The position numbers and the translations under genes are program-made. The notes below the pieces were generated by a model. That model ran no database searches, had not been told where the DNA came from, and saw nothing but the letters and a program-made list of their open reading frames with translations. From assembly GCF_900094575.1 (NCBI RefSeq), contig NZ_FMAE01000011.1:62001-126000 (forward strand): a DNA stretch of 64,000 bases, in the 5' to 3' direction. Shown here in pieces: positions 1 to 8,149 of the stretch. Positions within the stretch are counted from its first letter, which is position 1. The number at the start of each line of letters is the position of its first letter. This DNA is from Bradyrhizobium yuanmingense. Lineage in GTDB: Bacteria; Pseudomonadota; Alphaproteobacteria; Rhizobiales; Xanthobacteraceae.

Positions 1-2
1 CG

Positions 3-725
3 GCGGAGGGGTTGCCGACACACGCGCTCAACGTCACCGACGCCGGCGACGGGCTGCTCAGGCTCGCGCCGACCGATGCCGCATCAGCCGCGCGGCTGCG
101 CGATCTCGTCGAAGATTCCATCGCCATGATCGAGCAGCGCCTCAAGGACGCCGGCGTCAAGCTCGCCAGCGTCCAGCCCGAGGGAATGGACCGTATCCGC
201 ATCTTCCTGCCCGGATTGATGGAGCCCGAGCAAATCACCGCGATCTTCGCCAGGAAGGTCAAGGTCGGCTTCCGCCTGATCGACCTCTCGATGTCCGCAG
301 AGCAGGCGCAATCGGGCACACCGCCGGCGGGCACGGAAGTCCTGCTCGGCTTCAAGGACAAGCTTCCTTATCTCGTCGCCAAGGACAGCGCCTTCGAGGG
401 CGACGAGATCAGCTATGCCGGCCCGGGATTGACCGGCGACAGCAAGGAGCCGATCGCATCGTTCCGCTTCAACGGCCGCGGCACGCGGCGCTTCGCCCAT
501 ATCACGGCAGAGAATGTCGGAAAGCCTTTTGCCATCGTGCTCGACGACAAGGTGATCTCCGCGCCCGTGATCCGCGAGCCCATCACCGGCGGCTCCGGCC
601 AGATTTCCGGCAATTTCACCCTGGAAGAGGCCAACAGCGTCGCCATGCTGCTGCGCGCCGGCTCGCTGCCGGGGCGGCTCGGCCTCGTCGAGCAGCGGGT
701 CGTGCAACCCGCCGCCAAGCCGTAA
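3..725 (+). CDS. SecD-like P1-head domain protein, 5' end outside window
   Basis: The protein matches the periplasmic P1 head of SecD: the C-terminal stretch with FAIVLDDKVISAPVI, then GGSGQISGNFT and a final LLRAGSLP, is typical of that domain. No transmembrane segments are seen, whereas full SecD has six, so this looks like a free-standing secreted head domain rather than the translocase subunit. The frame is open to the left edge (codons reading A-E-G before a TTG at 12), so the true start and probably a signal peptide lie upstream. It may help protein export or be a degenerate SecD relative; the role is unknown. Confidence 0.75.
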   Translation, partial: AEGLPTHALNVTDAGDGLLRLAPTDAASAARLRDLVEDSIAMIEQRLKDAGVKLASVQPEGMDRIRIFLPGLMEPEQITAIFARKVKVGFRLIDLSMSAEQAQSGTPPAGTEVLLGFKDKLPYLVAKDSAFEGDEISYAGPGLTGDSKEPIASFRFNGRGTRRFAHITAENVGKPFAIVLDDKVISAPVIREPITGGSGQISGNFTLEEANSVAMLLRAGSLPGRLGLVEQRVVQPAAKP

Positions 726-954
726 ACGAAGGTCGCTTCGGGCCCGTCAGCGACGCTCAAGCCCGCACGGCTGGCCCGAATCACGGGCCTGCGCGGCCGG
801 ACGCGCAACCAACGGGCAATTGCCGAAACGCCCGATCAGGCTAAAATTTGCCCCTTGCGGCACGATGGCCGGAAGCGTCATTCAAGCGGTCGTCATTCGA
901 TTTCGGCTATACGGGTGCCGACCAGGACTGAATGCCTTACGTGGGGTTAGTACC

Positions 955-1761
955 ATGCCGTCCGGCAGCGCAGACGTTTCGTCGATCCTCGACCGCATCC
1001 TCGAAGCGGCCACGGACAACCTCAGGATCGCGAAAATCCTGGTCCAGATGGGGCTCGATCCCGACAGCGTCACCTACGAGGCGATCTTCAACCGGCTCCT
1101 GGAGATCTTCGTCCACAACATCACGCTCGCCAATCTGTTCGCCGTGGTCGGGGCGGTCTTCTTCGTCGCCACCCTCTTGATGCGGACAATGGTGCCGCTG
1201 CGCGTCGCCAACATGATCGGCTGCGCGTTCTTCGCTCTCTTCGGCGCGCTCTCCGCCAACGTCGCGACGTTCCTGCTCTATCTCCTGATGCTTCCGATCA
1301 ACGCGCTGCGCCTGCGGCAGATGCTGAAGCTGGTCAAGAAGGCGCGCCATGCGGCCGAAGGGGACATGTCGATCGAATGGCTCAAGCCATTCATGACCGA
1401 GCGCAGATACCGGCGCGGCGACATCCTCTTCAAGATGCGTGACCCAGCCAACGAAATGTTCCTCACCGTCACCGGCAAGTTCCTGGTCAAGGAGATCAAC
1501 GTCGAGATCGGGCCCGGGGCGCTGATGGGCGAGCTCGGCTTCCTCACGCCGGACAACCGGCGCACGGGGACGGTCGAATGCATCGAGGACGGCCAGGTGC
1601 TGACCATCACCTATGACCGGCTGCTCGAGATCTACTTCCAGGATCCGCAATTCGGCTATTACTTCCTGGTGCTGACCAGCCAGCGCCTGTTGCAGAACAT
1701 CGATCGCCTGCAGAAGCAGCTGGCAACCGAGCGCGGGACCACCACCAACAGGATCGCGTGA
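955..1761 (+). CDS. Membrane protein with C-terminal cyclic-nucleotide-binding domain
   Basis: The product is about 268 residues. Two or three hydrophobic segments lie at about residues 55-115, and a Crp-like cNMP-binding beta-barrel at about 135-255. The phosphate-binding-cassette region reads GALMGELGFL followed by RRTGTV, close to the family pattern. There is no DNA-binding domain and no ion-channel filter, so it is probably a membrane-anchored sensor of unknown output. The frame is open further upstream (from 820), but the ATG at 955 gives a normal N-terminus; no strong ribosome site decides it. It stands alone between the SecD-like gene and murI. Confidence 0.72.
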   Translation: MPSGSADVSSILDRILEAATDNLRIAKILVQMGLDPDSVTYEAIFNRLLEIFVHNITLANLFAVVGAVFFVATLLMRTMVPLRVANMIGCAFFALFGALSANVATFLLYLLMLPINALRLRQMLKLVKKARHAAEGDMSIEWLKPFMTERRYRRGDILFKMRDPANEMFLTVTGKFLVKEINVEIGPGALMGELGFLTPDNRRTGTVECIEDGQVLTITYDRLLEIYFQDPQFGYYFLVLTSQRLLQNIDRLQKQLATERGTTTNRIA

Positions 1762-1897
1762 GCGCCGCGCGGCCGATCTGACGCCGGGGATGATGACGCA
1801 GCGCGTCCGTGACACGAGACGCCCCCCGGTCTTTGCGGGATCGCCGCAAAATCGCCCTAAAAACCGAATGGTAACCATGCCGGGCTAGGGTGGCGAC

Positions 1898-2695
1898 GTG
1901 ACCAATTCTCCGACGATCCTGGTGTTCGATTCCGGCCTTGGCGGGCTCACGGTGCTCCGCGAGGTCGTGGCGGCGCGGCCCGACGCGCATTACGTCTACG
2001 TCGCCGACGACGCCTTCTTCCCCTATGGCCACCACAGCGAGGACGAGATCATCGCCCGCGTCGTGCCGCTGATGGGGGAGCTGATCGGCCGGCATAGTCC
2101 AGACCTCGTCGTCATCGCCTGCAACACGGCGTCCACCCTGGTCCTGTCTCACTTGCGCGCCGCCTATTCCGTAGCCTTCGTCGGCACGGTGCCGGCGATC
2201 AAGCCGGCCTGTGCGCAGTCCAGGACCCGCCGCGTTTCGGTGCTCGGCACCAAGGGCACGGTGAAGCGCGAGTACACCAAGGCGCTGATCCGCGATTTCG
2301 CACAAGGATGCGAGGTGACGCTGGTCGGCTCGCCCGAGCTCGCTTCGCTGGCCGAAGCCGCGCTCGGCGGTAGCCCGATCAGCGACGAAGCCATCCTCGC
2401 CGAGCTCGCTCCCTGCTTCGTCGGCGACGCCTCGGATGCGAGCGCGCGCACCGACACTGTGGTGCTCGCCTGCACGCACTACCCGCTTCTGCTGGACCGG
2501 ATGAAGAAGCTCGCGCCCTGGCCGGTCGACTGGATCGATCCGGCGCCCGCGATCGCCCGTCGCGTCTCCGACCTGCTCGGCCCGCCGACCGGCGGCATCG
2601 CGCAGTCCGGCGCCGAGATGATTTTTACATCGAACCGCGTGCATGGTCTCAGCGCCACGCTGACGCCGTTCTTCGGCGGACGCGCGGTGGCCTGA
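1898..2695 (+). CDS. murI: Glutamate racemase
   Basis: MurI interconverts L- and D-glutamate in the cytoplasm and supplies D-Glu for peptidoglycan. The N-terminal FDSGLGGLTVL motif and both catalytic cysteines are present: Cys75 in ACNTAS and Cys192 in ACTHYPLL. The length (265 aa) is normal. The start is GTG at 1898. It is a stand-alone gene, followed 61 bp later by an aldolase gene with no obvious link. Confidence 0.95.
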   Translation: MTNSPTILVFDSGLGGLTVLREVVAARPDAHYVYVADDAFFPYGHHSEDEIIARVVPLMGELIGRHSPDLVVIACNTASTLVLSHLRAAYSVAFVGTVPAIKPACAQSRTRRVSVLGTKGTVKREYTKALIRDFAQGCEVTLVGSPELASLAEAALGGSPISDEAILAELAPCFVGDASDASARTDTVVLACTHYPLLLDRMKKLAPWPVDWIDPAPAIARRVSDLLGPPTGGIAQSGAEMIFTSNRVHGLSATLTPFFGGRAVA

Positions 2696-2756
2696 GCTTG
2701 CGCACTGGCGGCGCGCTGCTAGGCTTTGCCGTCGCCATCGTCCCGCAGGATTTTCC

Positions 2757-3530
2757 ATGTCGGTCCCCGCAAAGCCGCTGAACCGCCTCCGCCAGCTCTG
2801 GCGCGAGGGTCGCCCCGCCTTCGGTGCGATCGCGACCATCCCGAGCGTGCAGATGGTGCAGATCATGGCGCGCTCGCTCGACTGGATCATCGTCGATCTC
2901 GAGCACGGCCCGATCGGATTGACCGAAGCCCACGCGATGATCGCCGCGACCACGGGCACGCCGTGCACGCCTCTGGTGCGGATCGCCGCCAACGAGCCGT
3001 GGCTGGCGAAAGCGCCGATGGACATCGGTGCCTTCGGCATCAACTTCCCGATGATCACGAGCCGCGCGGATGCCGAGAAAGCGGTGCGCAGCGTGCGCTA
3101 CCCGCCGCACGGCGATCGGCTCTGGGGCCCCTTCCACGCGCCGTTCCGCTGGGGCCAGTCGATGCCTGATTACATGGCCTCTGCCGACGACGAGATGATC
3201 TGCATGATCACGATCGAGCACGTCGACGCGGTCGATCGCATCGACGAGATCATGGCAACGCCCGGTATCGACGTCGCGGTCATCGGTCCCGGCGATCTCG
3301 CCACCTCCATCAACAAGCGCGGCCGGATGGATGATCCGCAATTGCTGGACCTGATCGCGCGCGCCGAGGCGGGCATCCTCAAGAGCGGGGTGCCGATCGG
3401 CGGGGTGGCGCGCACCGCCGATCAGGCCAATGCGCTGATCGACCGCGGCTACCGCGCGATTGCGCTGGGCTTCGACTGGTCGCTGTTCCAGCGCGGCATC
3501 ATGGCGGCCTACGAGGGGGTCAGGCGCTGA
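2757..3530 (+). CDS. HpcH/HpaI-type aldolase/citrate lyase family protein
   Basis: The 257-residue protein has the class II pyruvate-aldolase TIM-barrel pattern: IIVDLEHGP near residue 45, MITIEHVDAVDRIDEI at about 150 (metal-binding Glu) and IGPGDLATS at about 180 (metal-binding Asp). Members cleave 2-keto-3-deoxy or 4-hydroxy-2-oxo acids to pyruvate plus an aldehyde. The substrate cannot be read from sequence and there is no catabolic operon around it. The ATG at 2757 gives the standard N-terminus. Confidence 0.88.
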   Translation: MSVPAKPLNRLRQLWREGRPAFGAIATIPSVQMVQIMARSLDWIIVDLEHGPIGLTEAHAMIAATTGTPCTPLVRIAANEPWLAKAPMDIGAFGINFPMITSRADAEKAVRSVRYPPHGDRLWGPFHAPFRWGQSMPDYMASADDEMICMITIEHVDAVDRIDEIMATPGIDVAVIGPGDLATSINKRGRMDDPQLLDLIARAEAGILKSGVPIGGVARTADQANALIDRGYRAIALGFDWSLFQRGIMAAYEGVRR

Positions 3531-3651
3531 TCGGGCCGATCGACGCATGACCGACCGACGCGACCAAGAGCGCCTGATCGAGATATAAATCATTGAAAAT
3601 GGATGATTTTTTGGTCTAAAGGGGGTCCATCTTTGGCGCTGCCCGGTGCGG

Positions 3652-3682
3652 CGAACCGACCGGCCCCAAGCGGGTTGGTTCG
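3652..3682. repeat. Imperfect inverted repeat in intergenic region
   Basis: Arms cgaaccgacc and ggttggttcg (9 of 10 paired) flank an 11-base loop in the 221-bp gap between the aldolase and the acyltransferase-like gene. It could be a weak transcription stop or an operator; there is no T-tract. The rest of the gap shows nothing I recognise. Confidence 0.3.
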
Positions 3683-3751
3683 TGCTAGAGCGAGCAGGCG
3701 GGCCCCGCTCGTTGCACATATTTTGATCTTTTGATTTGGAACCGGAGGCCT

Positions 3752-4519
3752 ATGCGCGGGACGCCCAAGACCATTTCGCTGCGTCGTCGTGTGATCTGCG
3801 ACCTCATGCACGCCTCGAAGGGCGTACCTTTCGTTTCATTGGCCCGTTCGCTCAATATCCGCCCCCTGCTGGAGGCCCGCGCGGACGCGGCCGCGCCCGC
3901 CGGCTGGGCCGCGATGTTCGTCAAGGCTTTCGCCCTGGTTGCAAAGGACGAGCCGATCCTGCGCACCCTTTACGTCAAATGGCCCTGGCCGGCTCTGTAT
4001 GAGCTTCCAAAGAGCGTGGCGACGGTCGCGATCGCGCGGGTCGAGGATGGCGAGGAATGCGTGCTGCTGCAGCGAATCGCGGGTCCCGAGGCTCTTTCGC
4101 TGGCAGAAGTCGATGCGGAAATCCGACGCGGCAAGACGGCCCCGATCGAGGATGTTCCGATGTACCGCAAGATCATGCGGGCGACCCGCCTGCCGTTGCC
4201 ATTGCGGCGCCTGTCCTTGGCCATCGGTCTGAATTTCGGCCGTCAGCGCGGTAACTGGTTCGGCAGCTTTGCGGTAAGCTCGGTCGCCGCCTACGGCGGC
4301 GGCGAGCTCCACCCGATCACGCCGGGCCCCTTTGTCCTGAGCTATGGGCTGGTCGAGCCAGATCAGACCATCCATGTCGTGATCCGCTGGGACCACCGCG
4401 TCACCGACGCCGCCCCGATCGCGCGGGTCCTGACCCGGCTGGAACAGGTCCTGAACACTGAAATTGCTGCCGAATTGCGGGCGGCGGGGTCAAAGCCGGT
4501 CCGGGCGGTCAGGACATAA
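3752..4519 (+). CDS. Stand-alone 2-oxoacid dehydrogenase acyltransferase (E2 catalytic-like) domain protein
   Basis: The 255-residue protein resembles the catalytic domain of E2 acyltransferases. The C-terminal VVIRWDHRVTDAAPIARVL carries the HRxxD active-site pattern, although the usual Gly after Asp is Ala. No lipoyl domain or peripheral-subunit-binding domain is present, so it cannot act as a normal dehydrogenase E2. The ATG at 3752 is preceded by cggagg; an upstream in-frame TTG at 3731 lacks a site. Function unknown; an acyl transfer on small molecules is possible. Confidence 0.68.
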   Translation: MRGTPKTISLRRRVICDLMHASKGVPFVSLARSLNIRPLLEARADAAAPAGWAAMFVKAFALVAKDEPILRTLYVKWPWPALYELPKSVATVAIARVEDGEECVLLQRIAGPEALSLAEVDAEIRRGKTAPIEDVPMYRKIMRATRLPLPLRRLSLAIGLNFGRQRGNWFGSFAVSSVAAYGGGELHPITPGPFVLSYGLVEPDQTIHVVIRWDHRVTDAAPIARVLTRLEQVLNTEIAAELRAAGSKPVRAVRT

Positions 4520-4598
4520 GAATACCGTCGTCGCAGGTCCCGGAATGACAGGCTAAAGAATTGACAGCCAACCCCAAACTCCCCTAAAAGCCGCCTGC

Positions 4599-4622
4599 TC
4601 GCGGGCCGATTTCGGCCCGCGA
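4599..4622. repeat. Perfect GC-rich hairpin before rpsD
   Basis: Nine-base arms tcgcgggcc/ggcccgcga around a 6-base loop lie about 120 bp before rpsD and 77 bp after the acyltransferase-like gene. There is no U-tract on either strand, so it is either a weak terminator of the preceding gene or a structured part of the rpsD leader. Confidence 0.4.
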
Positions 4623-4741
4623 AGCGTTTCGCGACCCGTGGTCCTCTCCCTTAAGCTTTGGGGATCGGACCTGTCGGTGCCGGGATCATCCCGTCACACA
4701 GGAGGGCGCGTTTCCTCAAACCATGACCTGAAGAGGACGCG

Positions 4742-5359
4742 ATGACTAAGCGCAGTGAGGCGAAGTACAAGATCGATCGCCGTATGGGCCAGAACATCTG
4801 GGGCCGCCCGAAGAGTCCCGTCAACCGCCGCGAATACGGCCCCGGCCAGCATGGCCAGCGCCGCAAGGGCAAGCTCTCCGACTTCGGCGTGCAGCTGCGC
4901 GCCAAGCAGAAGCTGAAGGGCTATTACGCCAACATCTCCGAGCGTCAGTTCCACGGCATCTATGTCGAGGCCAGCCGCCTCAAGGGTGACACCGGCGAGA
5001 ACCTGATCGGCCTGCTGGAGCGTCGTCTCGACGCGGTCGTGTACCGCGCCAAGTTCGTCTCTACGATCTTCGCCGCACGCCAGTTCATCAACCACGGCCA
5101 CATCAAGGTGAACGGCCGCAAGGTCAACATTTCGAGCTATCAGCTCAAGGTCGGCGACGTGGTCGAGGTCAAGGAAGCCTCCAAGCAGCTCGCCCACGTG
5201 CTCGAAGCCAGCCAGCTTCCCGAGCGCGAGGTCCCCGACTATCTCGAAGTCGACCACGGCAAGATGACCGCGAAGTACGCCCGCATCCCCGGCCTCTCCG
5301 ACGTGCCGTTCCCGGTGCAGATGGAGCCGCATCTGGTCGTCGAATTCTATTCGCGCTGA
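4742..5359 (+). CDS. rpsD: 30S ribosomal protein S4
   Basis: S4 binds 16S rRNA early in small-subunit assembly. The 205-residue sequence is full length. It has the S4 N-terminal block (KYKIDRRMGQNIWG) and the S4 RNA-binding fold starting at LERRLDAVVYRAKF, with the INHGHIKVNGRKV loop. The gene is monocistronic, with its own terminator 25 bp downstream, as is usual for rpsD in Rhizobiales. Confidence 0.98.
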   Translation: MTKRSEAKYKIDRRMGQNIWGRPKSPVNRREYGPGQHGQRRKGKLSDFGVQLRAKQKLKGYYANISERQFHGIYVEASRLKGDTGENLIGLLERRLDAVVYRAKFVSTIFAARQFINHGHIKVNGRKVNISSYQLKVGDVVEVKEASKQLAHVLEASQLPEREVPDYLEVDHGKMTAKYARIPGLSDVPFPVQMEPHLVVEFYSR

Positions 5360-5382
5360 TAAGTTTCGGCAGATCGACATTC

Positions 5383-5411
5383 AAAAGGCTCCGGTTCTCC
5401 GGGGCCTTTTT
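5383..5411 (+). terminator. Rho-independent terminator of rpsD
   Basis: The stem aaggctccgg/ccggggcctt with a ttct loop is followed by a run of five T, directly after rpsD. A-richness on the 5' side could also give some termination from the other strand. Confidence 0.85.
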
Positions 5412-5421
5412 GTTTGGTAGC

Positions 5422-5646
5422 ATGTCATCGATGTCTCGCGCGGCCGACCAGTTCGCCAACACTCTGCCTTCTGCAACGCCGACTGAAGCGGCGCTTCGCG
5501 CGTGGGAGGCCCTCTCCCGCGCCGAGCAGATCTGCCGATATCAGGGGCTGTTCGCTCTGCCCGATTGCAATGTCTTCACAGCAGACACGCCAGACGACAT
5601 CCTCCTTGCCGCGCGACAGCGCGTCGCTCAACGTTCTCGTGGCTAG
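5422..5646 (+). CDS. Small hypothetical protein (about 74 aa)
   Basis: A short soluble reading frame with balanced composition (motif EALSRAEQICRYQGLFALPDC, then DDILLAARQRV). I do not recognise a family. It begins 10 bp after the rpsD terminator and ends 62 bp before the aldolase-like gene. Starts at 5422 and 5431 (both ATG) are possible. Codon use fits the neighbours, so it is probably real. Confidence 0.45.
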   Translation: MSSMSRAADQFANTLPSATPTEAALRAWEALSRAEQICRYQGLFALPDCNVFTADTPDDILLAARQRVAQRSRG

Positions 5647-5708
5647 TACAGGTCATCGGGGCACGCACGCAATACGTCGCAATTGTTCGACTAGAGATGA
5701 GACACGCC

Positions 5709-6776
5709 ATGCTCTACACCCCTCCCCCCGTCGATCCCAAGGCGCCGCCGGTGCGCATCAATCTGCTCTCGGACACGCAGACCAAGCCGACGGCAGGGAT
5801 GCGGGAGGCGATGGCGCGGGCGGAAGTCGGCGACGAACAGGTCGGCGACGATCCGACCGTGAACGCGCTGTGCGAGCGCGTGGCCGATCTGCTCGGCAAG
5901 GAAGCTGCGGTCTACATGCCCTCGGGCACGATGTGCAACGTCACCGCGACGCTGGTGCATTGCCGCCCCGGCGACGAGATCCTCGCCCATGAGACCGCGC
6001 ATATCATCGCGCGCGAAGGCGGCGCGCATGCCGCAATCGGCGGTTTCCAGGTCACCCAGCTCAAGGGCCCCGATGGCCAGTTCACGCCGGAGACCCTTCG
6101 CAAGGCGCTGCATCCGCGCACGCGGTACCAGCCGCCGCAGACCGTCGTCAGCGTCGAGCAGACCGCCAATATCGGCGGCGGCACGATCTGGAAGAAGGCG
6201 GTGCTCGACGAGATCGTCGCGATCGCCAGGCAGCACGACCTCGTCACCCATATGGACGGCGCGCGCCTGCTCAACGCCACGGTCGCGAGCGGCATCTCGC
6301 CACGCGACATGACCGCGGGCTGGGACTCGGCCTGGATCGACTTCTCCAAGGGCCTGGGCGCACCGATCGGCGGCGTGCTCGCAGGCTCGCGCGCCTTCAT
6401 CGACGCGGTCTGGCAGTGGAAGCAGCGGCTCGGCGGCTCGATGCGGCAGGCCGGCATCTGCGCCGCAGCGTGCATCTATGCTCTCGACCACCACGTCGAG
6501 CGCCTGGCCGACGACCACGCCAATGCGCGCGCGCTCGCCCGCGGCCTGTCGCAGATCTCGGGCATGGAGGTGCAGGAGCCCGAGACCAATCTCGTGTTCT
6601 TCAAGCCCGACGGCGCCGGCATTCCCGGCGACAAGATGGTCTCGGCCCTCCGTCAGCGCGGCGTGACGCTCGCGATGATGGACGGCCGCATCCGCGCCTG
6701 CACCCATCTGGACGTCAATGCGAGCCAGATCGAGGAGACGATCGGGTACGTGCGCGAGATCGTGCGCGGGGCGTAA
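5709..6776 (+). CDS. Low-specificity L-threonine aldolase family protein (PLP-dependent)
   Basis: The enzyme family cleaves L-threonine or allo-threonine to glycine and acetaldehyde using PLP. The fold-type I signatures are clear: INLLSDTQTKPTAGM at the N-terminus, PSGTMCN, the PLP-binding Asp in THMDGARLLNA, and the Schiff-base lysine in DFSKGLGAPIGG. Length (about 355 aa) is normal. ATG at 5709 has gagatgag upstream; ATG at 5697 adds four residues. It sits alone before an intergenic repeat. Relatives include other beta-eliminating lyases, so the substrate is tentative. Confidence 0.88.
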   Translation: MLYTPPPVDPKAPPVRINLLSDTQTKPTAGMREAMARAEVGDEQVGDDPTVNALCERVADLLGKEAAVYMPSGTMCNVTATLVHCRPGDEILAHETAHIIAREGGAHAAIGGFQVTQLKGPDGQFTPETLRKALHPRTRYQPPQTVVSVEQTANIGGGTIWKKAVLDEIVAIARQHDLVTHMDGARLLNATVASGISPRDMTAGWDSAWIDFSKGLGAPIGGVLAGSRAFIDAVWQWKQRLGGSMRQAGICAAACIYALDHHVERLADDHANARALARGLSQISGMEVQEPETNLVFFKPDGAGIPGDKMVSALRQRGVTLAMMDGRIRACTHLDVNASQIEETIGYVREIVRGA

Positions 6777-6787
6777 AGCTCAGCCCC

Positions 6788-6872
6788 GTAGCCCGGATGG
6801 AGCGCAGCGAAATCCGGGATCTATCCACGCGGTGAGGACGTCCCGGATTGCGCTTCGCTCCATCCGGCTACG
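6788..6872. repeat. Dispersed palindromic repeat, family A copy 1
   Basis: The arms read gtagcccggatggagcgcag and, inverted, ctgcgcttcgctcc-type sequence ending catccggctac. Copies with the same arms occur at 16670-16755 and 39565-39634. All three are intergenic just downstream of genes, like BIME/REP elements. Confidence 0.8.
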
Positions 6873-6888
6873 CAAAGGGGGAGAGGTC

Positions 6889-8148
6889 TCACCGCCCCAT
6901 CGCCTGATAGATCAGCGTCTTCAGCTCGAGCTGGATCCGGCCGCGCTGCGAGGGGGTCTGCACCATGAAGATTCCGAACAGGTCGTCTTCGGGATCGATG
7001 AAGAAGAAGGTGCCGCCAACGCCGTCCCAGCGATATTCGCCAAGCGGCCAGTTCGTGCCCGGCGGCACTGCGGTACGTACGGCGAAGCCGAGGCCGTAGC
7101 CGCTGGTCTCACCCGGATAGTAGTGCTTGTCGCGCTCGACGCGGGTTTCGGGACCGATATGATCCCTCGCCATCAAGGCGATGGTTTCCCGCTTCAGATA
7201 ACGTCGACCTTCAAGCGTGCCGCCGTTGAGCAGCATTTGCGAGAAGCGGGCATAATCGCCGACCGTGCCGACGAGGCCGCCGCCGCCCGACTCCCATCGC
7301 AGCGGTTTCCTGATATCGCGAACCTGCGTGATCGGGCTGATCGCCCGATCCTGCGGCATCGGCTCGGCGATACGCGGCCATTGGGCGGGATCGGCGACGT
7401 AGAACGCCGTGTCCTTCATCCCGAGTGGATCGAGCAGCCGCGTCTTCGCGAACTCGAGCAGCGATGTCTCCGAGATCAGCTCGATGATGCGTCCGAGCAC
7501 GTCCGTGGAGTGACCGTAGTCCCAGATCGCTCCGGGCTGTTCGGCGAGCGGCAGCGCGGTGATCTTCGCGACCAGTTCGGCGTTGGTCGAATTCCTGTCG
7601 AACAGTCCGGCGTCGGCATAGAGCTTGTTCACCAGGTCCCCGCCATAATAGCCGTAAGGGATCCCGGCGGTATGCCGCATCAAATCCTCGATCGTCACCG
7701 GACGTTTGAGCGGCTCCAGCTCCAGCGAGACCTTGTTGTCTTCGGCCTTCTTCTCGACGCCGACCTTCATGCCGGCAAAGGCCGGAATGTATTTCGAGAC
7801 GGGATCGCCGAGCGCAAGCCTACCCTCCTCGACCAGCATCATCGCCAGGACCGAGGTGATCGGCTTGGACATCGAATAGAGGCGGAAGATCGTGTCCGCG
7901 CTCATCGAAAGTTGGGTCGCGACGTCGCGGACGCCGAAATTCTCGCAGTAGACCGGCTTGCCGTGTTGCTGGAGCAGCAGAATCGCCCCCGGAAATTTGC
8001 CGGTCGCGATCTCGTTCCTGATGTAGTCGGAGACTTTTGCCAGGCCTTCGGGCGTGAATCTGTGCGCGCGGCCCTCCGAGCCCGCCCGCGCACTTACGGC
8101 GCCGAACAAAAGAACGAGCGCCGCGAACAGCGCGCGGCGCCCGTTCAT
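6889..8148 (-). CDS. Serine hydrolase, class C beta-lactamase/esterase fold (paralog 2 of pair)
   Basis: The 419-residue secreted protein has a signal peptide (AALVLLFGAVSARA) and the beta-lactamase-family SxxK motif at Ser92-Lys95 (SMSK), plus a YGH motif in WDYGHSTD where the YxN tyrosine is expected. Such proteins are usually periplasmic esterases or D-aminopeptidases rather than resistance enzymes. ATG at 8148 follows ggagaag and lies one base after the TGA of the upstream paralog, so the two are translationally coupled. Confidence 0.85.
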   Translation of the reverse strand: MNGRRALFAALVLLFGAVSARAGSEGRAHRFTPEGLAKVSDYIRNEIATGKFPGAILLLQQHGKPVYCENFGVRDVATQLSMSADTIFRLYSMSKPITSVLAMMLVEEGRLALGDPVSKYIPAFAGMKVGVEKKAEDNKVSLELEPLKRPVTIEDLMRHTAGIPYGYYGGDLVNKLYADAGLFDRNSTNAELVAKITALPLAEQPGAIWDYGHSTDVLGRIIELISETSLLEFAKTRLLDPLGMKDTAFYVADPAQWPRIAEPMPQDRAISPITQVRDIRKPLRWESGGGGLVGTVGDYARFSQMLLNGGTLEGRRYLKRETIALMARDHIGPETRVERDKHYYPGETSGYGLGFAVRTAVPPGTNWPLGEYRWDGVGGTFFFIDPEDDLFGIFMVQTPSQRGRIQLELKTLIYQAMGR

Positions 8149-8149
8149 G

